A stretch of DNA of 64,000 nt, taken from contig NZ_JAJQQP010000009.1 in assembly GCF_028994805.1 (NCBI RefSeq), forward strand, positions 89,009-153,008. The letters run 5' to 3'. A program made the translations under genes and the position numbers. The DNA comes from Promicromonospora iranensis (lineage in GTDB: Bacteria > Actinomycetota > Actinomycetes > Actinomycetales > Cellulomonadaceae). This document shows, one piece after another, positions 16,582 through 23,824 of this stretch (within the stretch, counting starts at the first letter, position 1; every line of letters starts with the position of its first letter). The notes under the pieces are model-generated. The model was not told the origin of the DNA, searched no databases, and saw nothing but the letters and a program-made list of their open reading frames with translations.

Positions 16582-17385
16582 CTATCGGCCCGGCCGTCCG
16601 AGGGCAGCGACCTCGCGCACGGCGACGGCCACGGCCCGGGAATCCTTTCGCAGGACGCTTCCATGGTTGCTTCCTACCTTCGCGCTCACCTTCAGGTTCG
16701 GGTTGCGGACCAGCAGCGGGTCGATGGACTTGCGCATCTGCTCCTGCAAGTCGTCGCGGCTTCCGACCGCTTCACCGGAGGCGACGACGTACCGGACGGG
16801 CACGGCCATGCCGACGACCACGGGCTCGAGGGCGGCATGGAGCAGGTGGGACTCGATGGCGAGATCCGCATGGGTCTCGGCGGAGAACCGCGCGGCCAGA
16901 CCCAACGGGCGCACCAGTGGCATCAGCGGCCTCATTCGCTTGAACACCTTCCGGATCTCGTCGTGGCCGGCCTCGTCGGTCCAGCCGACCGGATACGGGC
17001 CATCGACACCGACCACACCCAGCGCGCGGGCTGGGTTTCGACTCGCCCAGTGCACACCGAGCAGGGCTCCGTACGACCAACCGACCAGCAGTGGACGGTC
17101 CACGCCCCTCGCATCGAGGACGGCGTCGATGTCGCGCATGCAGGCCTCGAACGAGTAGTCGGTCGCGAGCTTCGACTTCCCGCGGGCCCGTTCATCGAAG
17201 GTGATGTGGCGGTAACCCGGCCCGAGCTCGGCGATGACGCGCCGCCAGTGCCGCTTGGAGGCGTATGAGCCGTTCAGGTAGACAACGGGGGTGCCCGGAC
17301 CACCGGTGTCTGTGACGGCAAGGGCCGTGTCGTCGATCGGGACCATGCCGGTCCATGCCGCGATGCGGGCGGTCGCAGAGGTCAT
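16582..17385 (-). CDS. alpha/beta hydrolase
   Basis: A 267-residue protein with the alpha/beta-hydrolase pattern: oxyanion region VVYLNGSYASKRHW, the nucleophile elbow GWSYGALLG (Ser near residue 118), and a terminal His in SNHGSVL. Substrate unknown. The start at 17385 has GAAGGAG in front; the frame is open further upstream but overlaps the VOC gene. It is the second gene of a two-gene operon, 13 bp after the VOC gene. Confidence 0.85.
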   Translation of the reverse strand: MTSATARIAAWTGMVPIDDTALAVTDTGGPGTPVVYLNGSYASKRHWRRVIAELGPGYRHITFDERARGKSKLATDYSFEACMRDIDAVLDARGVDRPLLVGWSYGALLGVHWASRNPARALGVVGVDGPYPVGWTDEAGHDEIRKVFKRMRPLMPLVRPLGLAARFSAETHADLAIESHLLHAALEPVVVGMAVPVRYVVASGEAVGSRDDLQEQMRKSIDPLLVRNPNLKVSAKVGSNHGSVLRKDSRAVAVAVREVAALGRPGR

Positions 17386-17398
17386 GATGTCTCCTTCT

Positions 17399-17830
17399 TC
17401 AAGATCGGAAAACGTGGTCGGGGATCGTCTGTGACGAGTCGGAGTCAGCGCGGGTGACCCACGTGACGAGCTGCCAGACGATCCCGTTGGGGTCGGCGAA
17501 CTGGCAGTAACGCTCACCCCAGGGCTCGGTCGCTGGCGCGCTGATCACCCGGGCGCCGGCTGCCGTCATGCGCGCGTACTCGGCGTCGATGTCGTCGACG
17601 ACGAAGGCGAGCAGCATGCCCTGCCCTGCAGAGCTGGCGATCTCGGCGGGCTTGAACGTGCCGAGCCCTGTGCGCAGGAAGATCACGTTGATTCCTGCGT
17701 CGGGATGCTGCAGCGAGACGAAGCCGTCGGCGGACATCGCCTCGGTGAAGCCGAGATGGGTCTTCGCGAACTCGGCGGATGCCGCCTCGTCAGCGACATT
17801 GAGGGATAGGGCTGTGGCGCGCACCTGCAT
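17399..17830 (-). CDS. VOC-family (glyoxalase/bleomycin-resistance-like) protein
   Basis: A 143-residue protein with the paired beta-alpha-beta-beta-beta fold signature: MQVRATALSLNVADEAASAE at the start and WGERYCQFADPNGIVWQLV at the end, where the Glu is a usual metal ligand. It may be a small-molecule binding or lyase protein. The ATG at 17830 is supported by GAGAGGA. First gene of the operon with the alpha/beta hydrolase. Confidence 0.82.
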   Translation of the reverse strand: MQVRATALSLNVADEAASAEFAKTHLGFTEAMSADGFVSLQHPDAGINVIFLRTGLGTFKPAEIASSAGQGMLLAFVVDDIDAEYARMTAAGARVISAPATEPWGERYCQFADPNGIVWQLVTWVTRADSDSSQTIPDHVFRS

Positions 17831-17871
17831 GGTGGTTCCTCTCATCTGGGCTGGGAGTGTGCGGTACTTGC

Positions 17872-18457
17872 TTACGGTCGGCCGACCGCGAGTTCAGGAT
17901 TCGGCACGGCGTGCTCTGCGGCTCGGCTGACCTGCTCCCAAGACGACCAGGTCTCGATCCGCTGACGCGAGAGTTGGTGCGCCAGGTCGTAGACCATGCT
18001 GCCGAGCAGGAGCCTCAGCGGCGGTTCGTCGCTGTCGACAAGAGTGAGCATCGCCTCAGCGGCGAGCTGCGGGTCGCTGTCGACCGAGCCCTCCACCCAC
18101 TGCTGCTCGAGCACGGCCCGCAGTGGGCCGTACGCGTCGGATGGTGTCGTCGAGACCATGCCGGAGTAGAGGTTGGTCCAGTAGCCGCCGGGCGGCACGA
18201 TGGTGACCTTGACGTCGGCCGAAGCGCGCGACGGCGTCCGCCACGGCGGCTTCGACCGCGTTCTTGTCGGTCACGTCGAGCTTCAGCGCGAGGACGCGGT
18301 CGCGGTGACGTGCGTCGAAGTCGTCGGTCGTCGCGGTCCGTGCCGCGGCAACCACGCGATCTCCGCGCTCGAGCGCCGCCAGGGCGAGCGCGCGCCCCAC
18401 GCCTCGGCTGGCGCCCGTGATGAACCACGTACGGGGTGATAGGGAACTCTGTCGCAT
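17872..18457 (-). pseudogene. short-chain dehydrogenase gene, internally deleted and frameshifted
   Basis: From 18457 the frame encodes a normal SDR start: TWFITGASRGVGRALALAAL, then LKLDVTDKNAVEAAVADA. At about 18220 the reading changes frame into VKVTIVPPGGYWTNLYSG, which is the far C-terminal third of the same family, ending at 17872. The roughly 90-100 residues between, with the NNAG and the catalytic Ser-Tyr-Lys, are missing. An enzyme cannot result. GGGAG before the ATG survives. Confidence 0.85.
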
Positions 18458-18478
18458 CGCCACTCCCAGAGATATGAG

Positions 18479-18497
18479 ACGAGACGGTTCGTCTCGT
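18479..18497. promoter_or_regulatory. palindromic TetR-type operator left between two dead genes
   Basis: ACGAGACG-GTT-CGTCTCGT is a perfect 8-bp inverted repeat with a 3-base spacer. A second site with related CGTCTCG half-elements and CAACG/CGTTG outer arms lies at 18538-18557. They sit between the SDR pseudogene and the divergent TetR remnant, where the TetR operator would be expected. Confidence 0.6.
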
Positions 18498-18570
18498 TGC
18501 GAGGACCATAGCAGTGGCGCTCTCGTTTTGCAATACGCAACGTCTCGTCTCGCGTTGATGTAGTGGCCGC

Positions 18571-18660
18571 ATGCCGAATCCCGACCCCGCGCGCGCAACG
18601 AGAAGTCTCGCCGCGCCGTTCTCACCGCGACGCTCGACCTCCTTCGCGACCTGCTGTGCC
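18571..18660 (+). pseudogene. N-terminal remnant of a TetR-family regulator
   Basis: The reading frame giving RNEKSRRAVLTATLDLLRDL is a typical first helix of a TetR DNA-binding domain, but it has no start codon. The only ATG (18571, MPNPDPARA) is one base out of frame, separated by the run GCGCGCGC where an indel would join the two. After about 30 codons the similarity stops near 18660. Divergent from the SDR pseudogene, with a palindromic operator between. Confidence 0.65.
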
Positions 18661-18761
18661 CCCGGCTCAAGGTGCCCGGCGCACGCCGGGCTTGACCTTA
18701 AGTCCGGTTGAGGTCCTAGCGTCGGGGAGGCCGCATCGCGCACCACTCATCGGAGGAACAC

Positions 18762-19427
18762 ATGGCATCCGCGGGAGACAGCCCTCTGGGCACGCCGATC
18801 GAAGGGCTGCTCGCCACACCGACGTCGCGGCTCCCGTACCAGCACAACGTGCTGCTGCGCTCGTACGTGCTGCAGCGGCCGCAGGGCAACCTGATCGTGT
18901 ACAACTCGCCCGGCGTGAGCGAGTCGGCGGACGCGATCCGCGCTCTCGGCACCCCGGCTCGTCTCCTGGTGAACCACGGCCACGAAGCGATGTACGGGCA
19001 GCCGGACCTGGACGTGCCCGTCTGGGTCCACGAGGACGACCATGCCAAGGTGGCGAGATCGCTCGACGTGGCGGGTACCTTCGGCGGCCGGGAGATGATC
19101 GACGACGACCTCGAGGTGATCCCTACCCCCGGCCATACCGCGGGGACCGCCTCCTACCTCTGGGACAACGGCGCCCACCGCTTCCTCTTCACGGGCGATT
19201 TCGTCTGGATCGAGCACGGCGAGTGGAAGGCGGTGGTCCTGAGCCCTGAGCTTCGCCGCGACTACCTCGACAGCCTCGCGCTCGTGCGCGAGATCGACTT
19301 CGACGTGCTCGTACCGTGGGGCGCCACCGACGAGGGCCCGTCCTGCATGCTGGTGGCGGACCGGTCAGAGGTGCGCCGCAGGATCGACGCGATCATCGAT
19401 CGGGTCAGGTCCGGCGGCGACCGCTGA
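18762..19427 (+). CDS. metallo-beta-lactamase-fold hydrolase with altered metal motif
   Basis: A 221-residue MBL-fold protein. PTPGHTAGTASYLW and LFTGDFVWIE are the usual third and fourth metal blocks. The first block, usually HxHxDH, reads NHGHEAMYG: the two leading His are present, but the Asp and third His are replaced by Ala and Met. A one-metal enzyme or a non-catalytic protein is possible. GGAGG precedes the ATG at 18762. It stands alone, after the decayed SDR/TetR pair. Confidence 0.8.
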   Translation: MASAGDSPLGTPIEGLLATPTSRLPYQHNVLLRSYVLQRPQGNLIVYNSPGVSESADAIRALGTPARLLVNHGHEAMYGQPDLDVPVWVHEDDHAKVARSLDVAGTFGGREMIDDDLEVIPTPGHTAGTASYLWDNGAHRFLFTGDFVWIEHGEWKAVVLSPELRRDYLDSLALVREIDFDVLVPWGATDEGPSCMLVADRSEVRRRIDAIIDRVRSGGDR

Positions 19428-19470
19428 CCGTCCGGCGAGTCGTGGACCTGTGACGGTCGACCCGGCCGCT

Positions 19471-20970
19471 CTACCAGGGTGACGGCTCGTAGTCCTTGAG
19501 GAAGCAGCCGTACAGGTCGGTCCCGGCCTCACCCTGGACGATCGGGTCATAGACGCGGGCGGCGCCGTCGACCAGGTCGAGGGGCGCGTGCCAGCCCTCG
19601 GCGGCGAGCCGCAGCTTCTCCTGGTGCGGGCGCTCGTCCGTGATCCACCCGGTGTCCACCGCGGTCATCAGGATCCGGTCCTTCTCGAACATCTCCGCCG
19701 CGGAGGTCCGGGTCAGCATGTTGAGGGCGGCCTTGGCCATGTTGGTGTGCGGGTGTCCCGCGGACTTGTACCGGCGGGAGAACTGCCCCTCCATCGCCGA
19801 GACGTTGACGACGTACCCGCGTCGCGTCTTGGACGTCGCGGCACGCATCGCGGGCCGCAGCCGGGAGATGAGCAGGAACGGCGCGATCGCGTTGCAGAGC
19901 TGGACCTCCAGGAGCTCCAGCGGATCCACCTCGTCCACGACCTGGGTCCACGAGTTGGTCGTCTGGAGGTCGGGGAGAAGCCCTCCGGCGTCGACGGCCG
20001 TGCCGGCCAGGTGGGCGTCCAGGGAGGCCGAGCCCGCCCGGAGTGCCAGTGCCGTCAGGGACGCCGCGCTGTGCATCGCGACGGCGTCGGCCTGCGACTG
20101 CCCCTCGTGGTGGGCGACCGACAAGCCGGTCAGGGCCCCCGCGATCGCGGCCGGGTGCGCCTCCGAGATGCGGTCGAACGTGACCATCTCCGGCGCTTCC
20201 AGCCCGTGGGGGAGCGGGGCGACCGGCGCCGACTCGCCCGTGACGAGCTGCGAGTAGGACCCCGGGGACCGGCGGACCGTCTGGCAGGCGTTGTTGACCA
20301 GGATGTCGAGCGGGCCCGCCGCGGCGACGTCGTCGGCCAGGGCGATCACCTGGGTGGGGTCGCGCAGGTCGATGCCGACGATCTTGAGCCGGTGCAGCCA
20401 GTCGGCAGCGTCGGGCATCGCCGAGAAGCGGCGCACCGCGTCCTTCGGGAAGCGGGTGGTGATGGTGAGGTGCGCGCCGTCGCGCAGCAGGCGCAACGCG
20501 ATGTACATGCCGATCTTCGCGCGGCCCCCGGTGAGCAGGGCGCGGCGGCCGGTCAGGTCCGTGCGCTGGTCGCGCCGTGCGCGGCTCTTCGCGGCACAGT
20601 CCGGGCAGAGGTCGTGGTAGAACGAGTCGACCAGCGTGTAGTCCGTCTTGCAGATGTAGCAGCCACGAGCGGTGCGCAGCTCCCCGGCGAACGTCCCCGG
20701 CGCGGTCGAGACCAGCGGGATGCCTGCGGTCTCGTCGTCGATCCGCGCCGCCGAACCGGTCGCCGTCTTCTCGATGACGCTCCGGTCGTGCGCCTGAAGC
20801 TCCTCGCGGACCGCGGCCTTGCGGGACTTCTTGAGCAGCTTCCACATGTAACCGGTCGCCCGTTTGACCGTCTGGACGTCGGGATGGTTGGGGTCGAGGT
20901 CCTTGAGGCTCCCCAGCACCCGAAGGGTGGTGGCGAGCTCGTCCGGGTCGATCCCCGCGTTCGTTGGCAC
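19471..20970 (-). CDS. large SDR-family oxidoreductase with N-terminal zinc-ribbon-like CxxC pairs
   Basis: A 499-residue protein. Residues 1-100 are helical and charged. Residues of about 105-130 carry CYICKTDY then LCPDCAAK, two CxxC pairs likely to bind Zn. The rest is a Rossmann domain: LLTGGRAKIGMYIALRLL, IDLRDPTQV, ILVNNACQTV and a long insertion. At the usual YxxxK site it reads HTNMAKAALNML, so the Lys is kept but Thr stands where the catalytic Tyr should be. GTG start, weak SD. A 62-bp relic of a paralogue lies at 23651. Substrate unknown. Confidence 0.78.
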   Translation of the reverse strand: MPTNAGIDPDELATTLRVLGSLKDLDPNHPDVQTVKRATGYMWKLLKKSRKAAVREELQAHDRSVIEKTATGSAARIDDETAGIPLVSTAPGTFAGELRTARGCYICKTDYTLVDSFYHDLCPDCAAKSRARRDQRTDLTGRRALLTGGRAKIGMYIALRLLRDGAHLTITTRFPKDAVRRFSAMPDAADWLHRLKIVGIDLRDPTQVIALADDVAAAGPLDILVNNACQTVRRSPGSYSQLVTGESAPVAPLPHGLEAPEMVTFDRISEAHPAAIAGALTGLSVAHHEGQSQADAVAMHSAASLTALALRAGSASLDAHLAGTAVDAGGLLPDLQTTNSWTQVVDEVDPLELLEVQLCNAIAPFLLISRLRPAMRAATSKTRRGYVVNVSAMEGQFSRRYKSAGHPHTNMAKAALNMLTRTSAAEMFEKDRILMTAVDTGWITDERPHQEKLRLAAEGWHAPLDLVDGAARVYDPIVQGEAGTDLYGCFLKDYEPSPW

Positions 20971-21152
20971 CCCGTAGGGTAACCGGCGCCCGGGCCCGGT
21001 GCCCAGATCGGTCCACGCGAAGCGCCATCGCTGCGTGCCCGGCGGCCCTCACCCTTGAGCGTGGCCGCTCCGGTGTCTTCCGCGTCGGAACAGGCGGGAC
21101 GTCGTTCCGGCTCCTCGGCACAGCGCGCGACGACTCCTGCCGCGCTCAGCCC

Positions 21153-21233
21153 TAATCGATTAACAAAGCGGCATCCGTTGACGCCGGGCAAACGCTTACC
21201 TTACGGTCGTCCACGCCGATTGGATCGATTCAA
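21153..21233 (+). promoter_or_regulatory. promoter region of the PL11 gene with CG-centred palindromes
   Basis: Three LacI-type palindromes lie in 81 bp: TAATCGATTA (21153-21162, perfect), GGCAAACGCTTACC (21187-21200, 5 of 7 pairs) and TTGGATCGATTCAA (21220-21233, 6 of 7). A possible promoter, TTGACG (21178-21183), 17 bp, TTACGG (21201-21206), has the middle palindrome in its spacer. Sugar-responsive repression of the lyase gene is inferred. Confidence 0.5.
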
Positions 21234-21359
21234 GTTCGGTGTCGGATGACATCGCGGCAAGGGAGCCCGTCTCCCTCGTCGCGCCTCGCCAGATCCCCGG
21301 CCGTGCCCGAAACGGCCGCGCCGCAGCACAGTCGAGCCAGCTCAAAGAGGAGCGAAACA

Positions 21360-23579
21360 ATGTCCGTACGAAGAAGAGGAAGAACAAGGGTGGCGCTGGT
21401 GGCCGGGCTCTCGGGCCTCGCCGTCGTCGCGTCGAGCGTCGTCGCACTGAACACCGCGTCCGCAGCGACGGTCCGCCATGAGGCCGAGGCCGCCCCGGCC
21501 GTCTGCGGTGGCGTGGTCGAGGCCAACCACGCCGGGCACTCGGGCAGCGGATTCTGCAACACCGACAATGCCGTCGGCGTCGCGCTCGAGTTCAAGGTCG
21601 ATGCCGCCGCCGCGGGCACGGTGACCCTGGCGTTCGGCTATGCCAACGGCGGAACGGCCGGCAGGCCGGGCGAGGTCGTCGTGAACGGCGCCGCGGTACG
21701 GACCGCGCAGTTCGGCGCCACCGGCGCGTGGACGAGCTGGGTGACCGAGACCGTCACCGCTCAGCTCAACGCGGGCGTCAACACGGTCCGCCTGCAGGCC
21801 ACCGGTGCGACCGGCCTGGCGAACATCGATTACCTGGACGTCACGACCGGCGACACCGGGGGACCCGGTGGCGACGGCGCCTACGAGGTCGAGGCGCTCA
21901 CCCGCGGAGTGACCGTCGTGCCTTCGGGGAGCGGCAACCTCGTCAGCTGGCGCCTGCTGGGCACCGACAGCCAGAACGTGGCCTTCAACGTCTACCGCGA
22001 CGGGCAGAAGCTCAACTCGTCGCCGATCACCGGCGCGACGAACTACCTCGACAGCAGCGGCAGCGGGACCTACACGGTCGCTGCCGTCACCGGCGGCTCC
22101 GAGGGGACGCGCTCGGGCACCGAGGCCAGGTTCGGCTCCGGTGGCTACCTCGACGTCCCGATCAGCCGGCCCTCGAGCAGCCACGAGGCCAACGACACCA
22201 GCGTCGCCGACCTGGACGGCGACGGTGACTACGAGTACATCGTCAAGTGGTACCCCGCCAACGCCAAGGACAACGCGCAGTCCGGCGTCACCGACAACAC
22301 CTTCATCGACGCCTACACCCTCCAGGGGACCCGCCTGTGGCGGATCGACCTGGGGCGCAACATCCGCTCCGGTGCCCATTACACCCAGTTCCAGGTGTAC
22401 GACTACGACGGTGACGGCGATGCCGAGATCGCCATGAAGACCGCCGACGGCACGCGCGACGGCCGCGGCGTCGTCATCGGCAACGCGAGCGCGGACCACC
22501 GCAACAGCAGCGGCTACATCCTGACGGGACCGGAGTACCTGACCATCTTCGACGGCCGCACCGGCGGCGCGATCGACACCGTCGACTACCAGCCCCCGCG
22601 CGGCAACGTGTCGAGCTGGGGCGACAACTACGGCAACCGGGTCGACCGCTTCCTGGCCGGCACCGCCTACCTCGACGGCGCCACGCCGTCGATGATCTTC
22701 GCGCGCGGCTACTACACGCGCTCGGTGATCTGGGCCGTGGACTTCGACGGCCAGAACCTCTCGACACGGTGGATCTTCGACTCCGACGTCAAGGGCTCGC
22801 AGTACCGCGGCCAGGGTGCGCACAGCCTGTCCATCGCCGACCTGAACGGCGACGGTCGCCAGGACGTCGTCTACGGGGCGATGGCGATCGGCTCGGACGG
22901 CAACGCGCTGTGGAACTCCCGCATGGGTCACGGCGACGCGCTCCACGTCTCGGACTTCGTGCCCAGCCGTGCTGGTCAAGAGGTGTTCATGGTGCACGAG
23001 AGCAGCAGCGACCCGTCGTCCAGCCTCATCGGCTCCAACGGCTCGGTCCTGTTCCAGACCAGCCCCAGCGGCGACAACGGCCGCGGCGTCGCCGCGAACG
23101 TCACGACCGCCAATCCCGGGGGCGAGTTCTGGTCCTCGAACGTGTCAGACCTGCGGAACGCGTCAGGGAGCTCCGTCGGCGCCAAGCCGGCCTCGGCGAA
23201 CTTCCTGGCCTGGTGGGACGGCGACGGCGAGCGCGAGCTGCTCGACGGCACCCGGATCACCGACTATCCCTCCGGGACGGCGTTGACCGGGTCGGGCGTG
23301 GCGTCGAACAACGGCACCAAGTCGAACCCGGCGCTCTCGGCGGACCTGTTCGGCGACTGGCGCGAAGAGGTGATCTGGCGGACCAGTGACTCCTCAGCGC
23401 TGCGCATCTATGCCACGCCGCACAGGACGAACCTGCGCATCGCGACGCTGATGCACGACGTCCAGTACCGCGTCGCCATCGCCTGGCAGAACACCGGCTA
23501 CAACCAGCCGCCGCACCCGAGCTTCCACATCGGCAGCGAGGTCACGAGCTACCCCTGGCCGGACATCCACACCCCGTAA
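21360..23579 (+). CDS. secreted rhamnogalacturonan endolyase, CBM35-PL11
   Basis: A 739-residue secreted pectin-degrading lyase. Residues 1-36 are a signal peptide with Arg-rich start and ASA cleavage site. Residues ~37-165 form a CBM35-like beta-sandwich (HEAEAA start, NIDYLDV end). Residues ~175-739 match family PL11 of the YesW type: VSWRLLGTDSQNVAFNVYRDG, repeated calcium loops such as DLDGDGDYEY and DYDGDGDAEI, and QNTGYNQPPHPSFHIG near the end. It would cleave the rhamnogalacturonan I backbone. ATG 21360 has AAAGAGGAG upstream. A 17-bp hairpin follows the gene. Confidence 0.92.
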   Translation: MSVRRRGRTRVALVAGLSGLAVVASSVVALNTASAATVRHEAEAAPAVCGGVVEANHAGHSGSGFCNTDNAVGVALEFKVDAAAAGTVTLAFGYANGGTAGRPGEVVVNGAAVRTAQFGATGAWTSWVTETVTAQLNAGVNTVRLQATGATGLANIDYLDVTTGDTGGPGGDGAYEVEALTRGVTVVPSGSGNLVSWRLLGTDSQNVAFNVYRDGQKLNSSPITGATNYLDSSGSGTYTVAAVTGGSEGTRSGTEARFGSGGYLDVPISRPSSSHEANDTSVADLDGDGDYEYIVKWYPANAKDNAQSGVTDNTFIDAYTLQGTRLWRIDLGRNIRSGAHYTQFQVYDYDGDGDAEIAMKTADGTRDGRGVVIGNASADHRNSSGYILTGPEYLTIFDGRTGGAIDTVDYQPPRGNVSSWGDNYGNRVDRFLAGTAYLDGATPSMIFARGYYTRSVIWAVDFDGQNLSTRWIFDSDVKGSQYRGQGAHSLSIADLNGDGRQDVVYGAMAIGSDGNALWNSRMGHGDALHVSDFVPSRAGQEVFMVHESSSDPSSSLIGSNGSVLFQTSPSGDNGRGVAANVTTANPGGEFWSSNVSDLRNASGSSVGAKPASANFLAWWDGDGERELLDGTRITDYPSGTALTGSGVASNNGTKSNPALSADLFGDWREEVIWRTSDSSALRIYATPHRTNLRIATLMHDVQYRVAIAWQNTGYNQPPHPSFHIGSEVTSYPWPDIHTP

Positions 23580-23596
23580 CCGGACGACGGCTCCAG

Positions 23597-23634
23597 GTCG
23601 GGGCGGGCGGACCATGGGGTCCGCCCGCCCCGAC
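23597..23634 (+). terminator. GC-rich hairpin after the PL11 gene
   Basis: Perfect 17-bp arms (23597-23613 and 23618-23634) with loop ATGG. There is no T-run, which is common in high-GC actinobacteria. It begins 18 bp after the stop of the lyase gene. Confidence 0.8.
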
Positions 23635-23650
23635 ACATGAGCGCCCCCGT

Positions 23651-23712
23651 CGGCATCGACGGCGGTGTGGGCCGGGTGGGCGTCCAGGGCGGCCGAGCCC
23701 GCCCGGAGGGCC
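23651..23712 (-). pseudogene. 62-bp relic of a paralogue of the zinc-ribbon SDR gene
   Basis: These 62 bases match 19987-20048, inside the SDR gene at 19471, with about 7 mismatches and no gaps. Read on the minus strand it encodes ALRAGSAALDAHPAHTAVDA, against ALRAGSASLDAHLAGTAVDA in the intact gene. Both amino-acid and synonymous changes are present, so it is a coding relic, not a recent copy. It sits between the PL11 and GH48 genes. Confidence 0.7.
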
Positions 23713-23824
23713 GTGTTAATCCTTTAGGTTCGTTGCCCGGCCCTGCTCTCCGGCCTGACCGTCATGGTGCGTGCCGGCCCGCCGTGGAGTCGGCCAGGTG
23801 CCCGACCAAGGAAGGCGGACCCCC

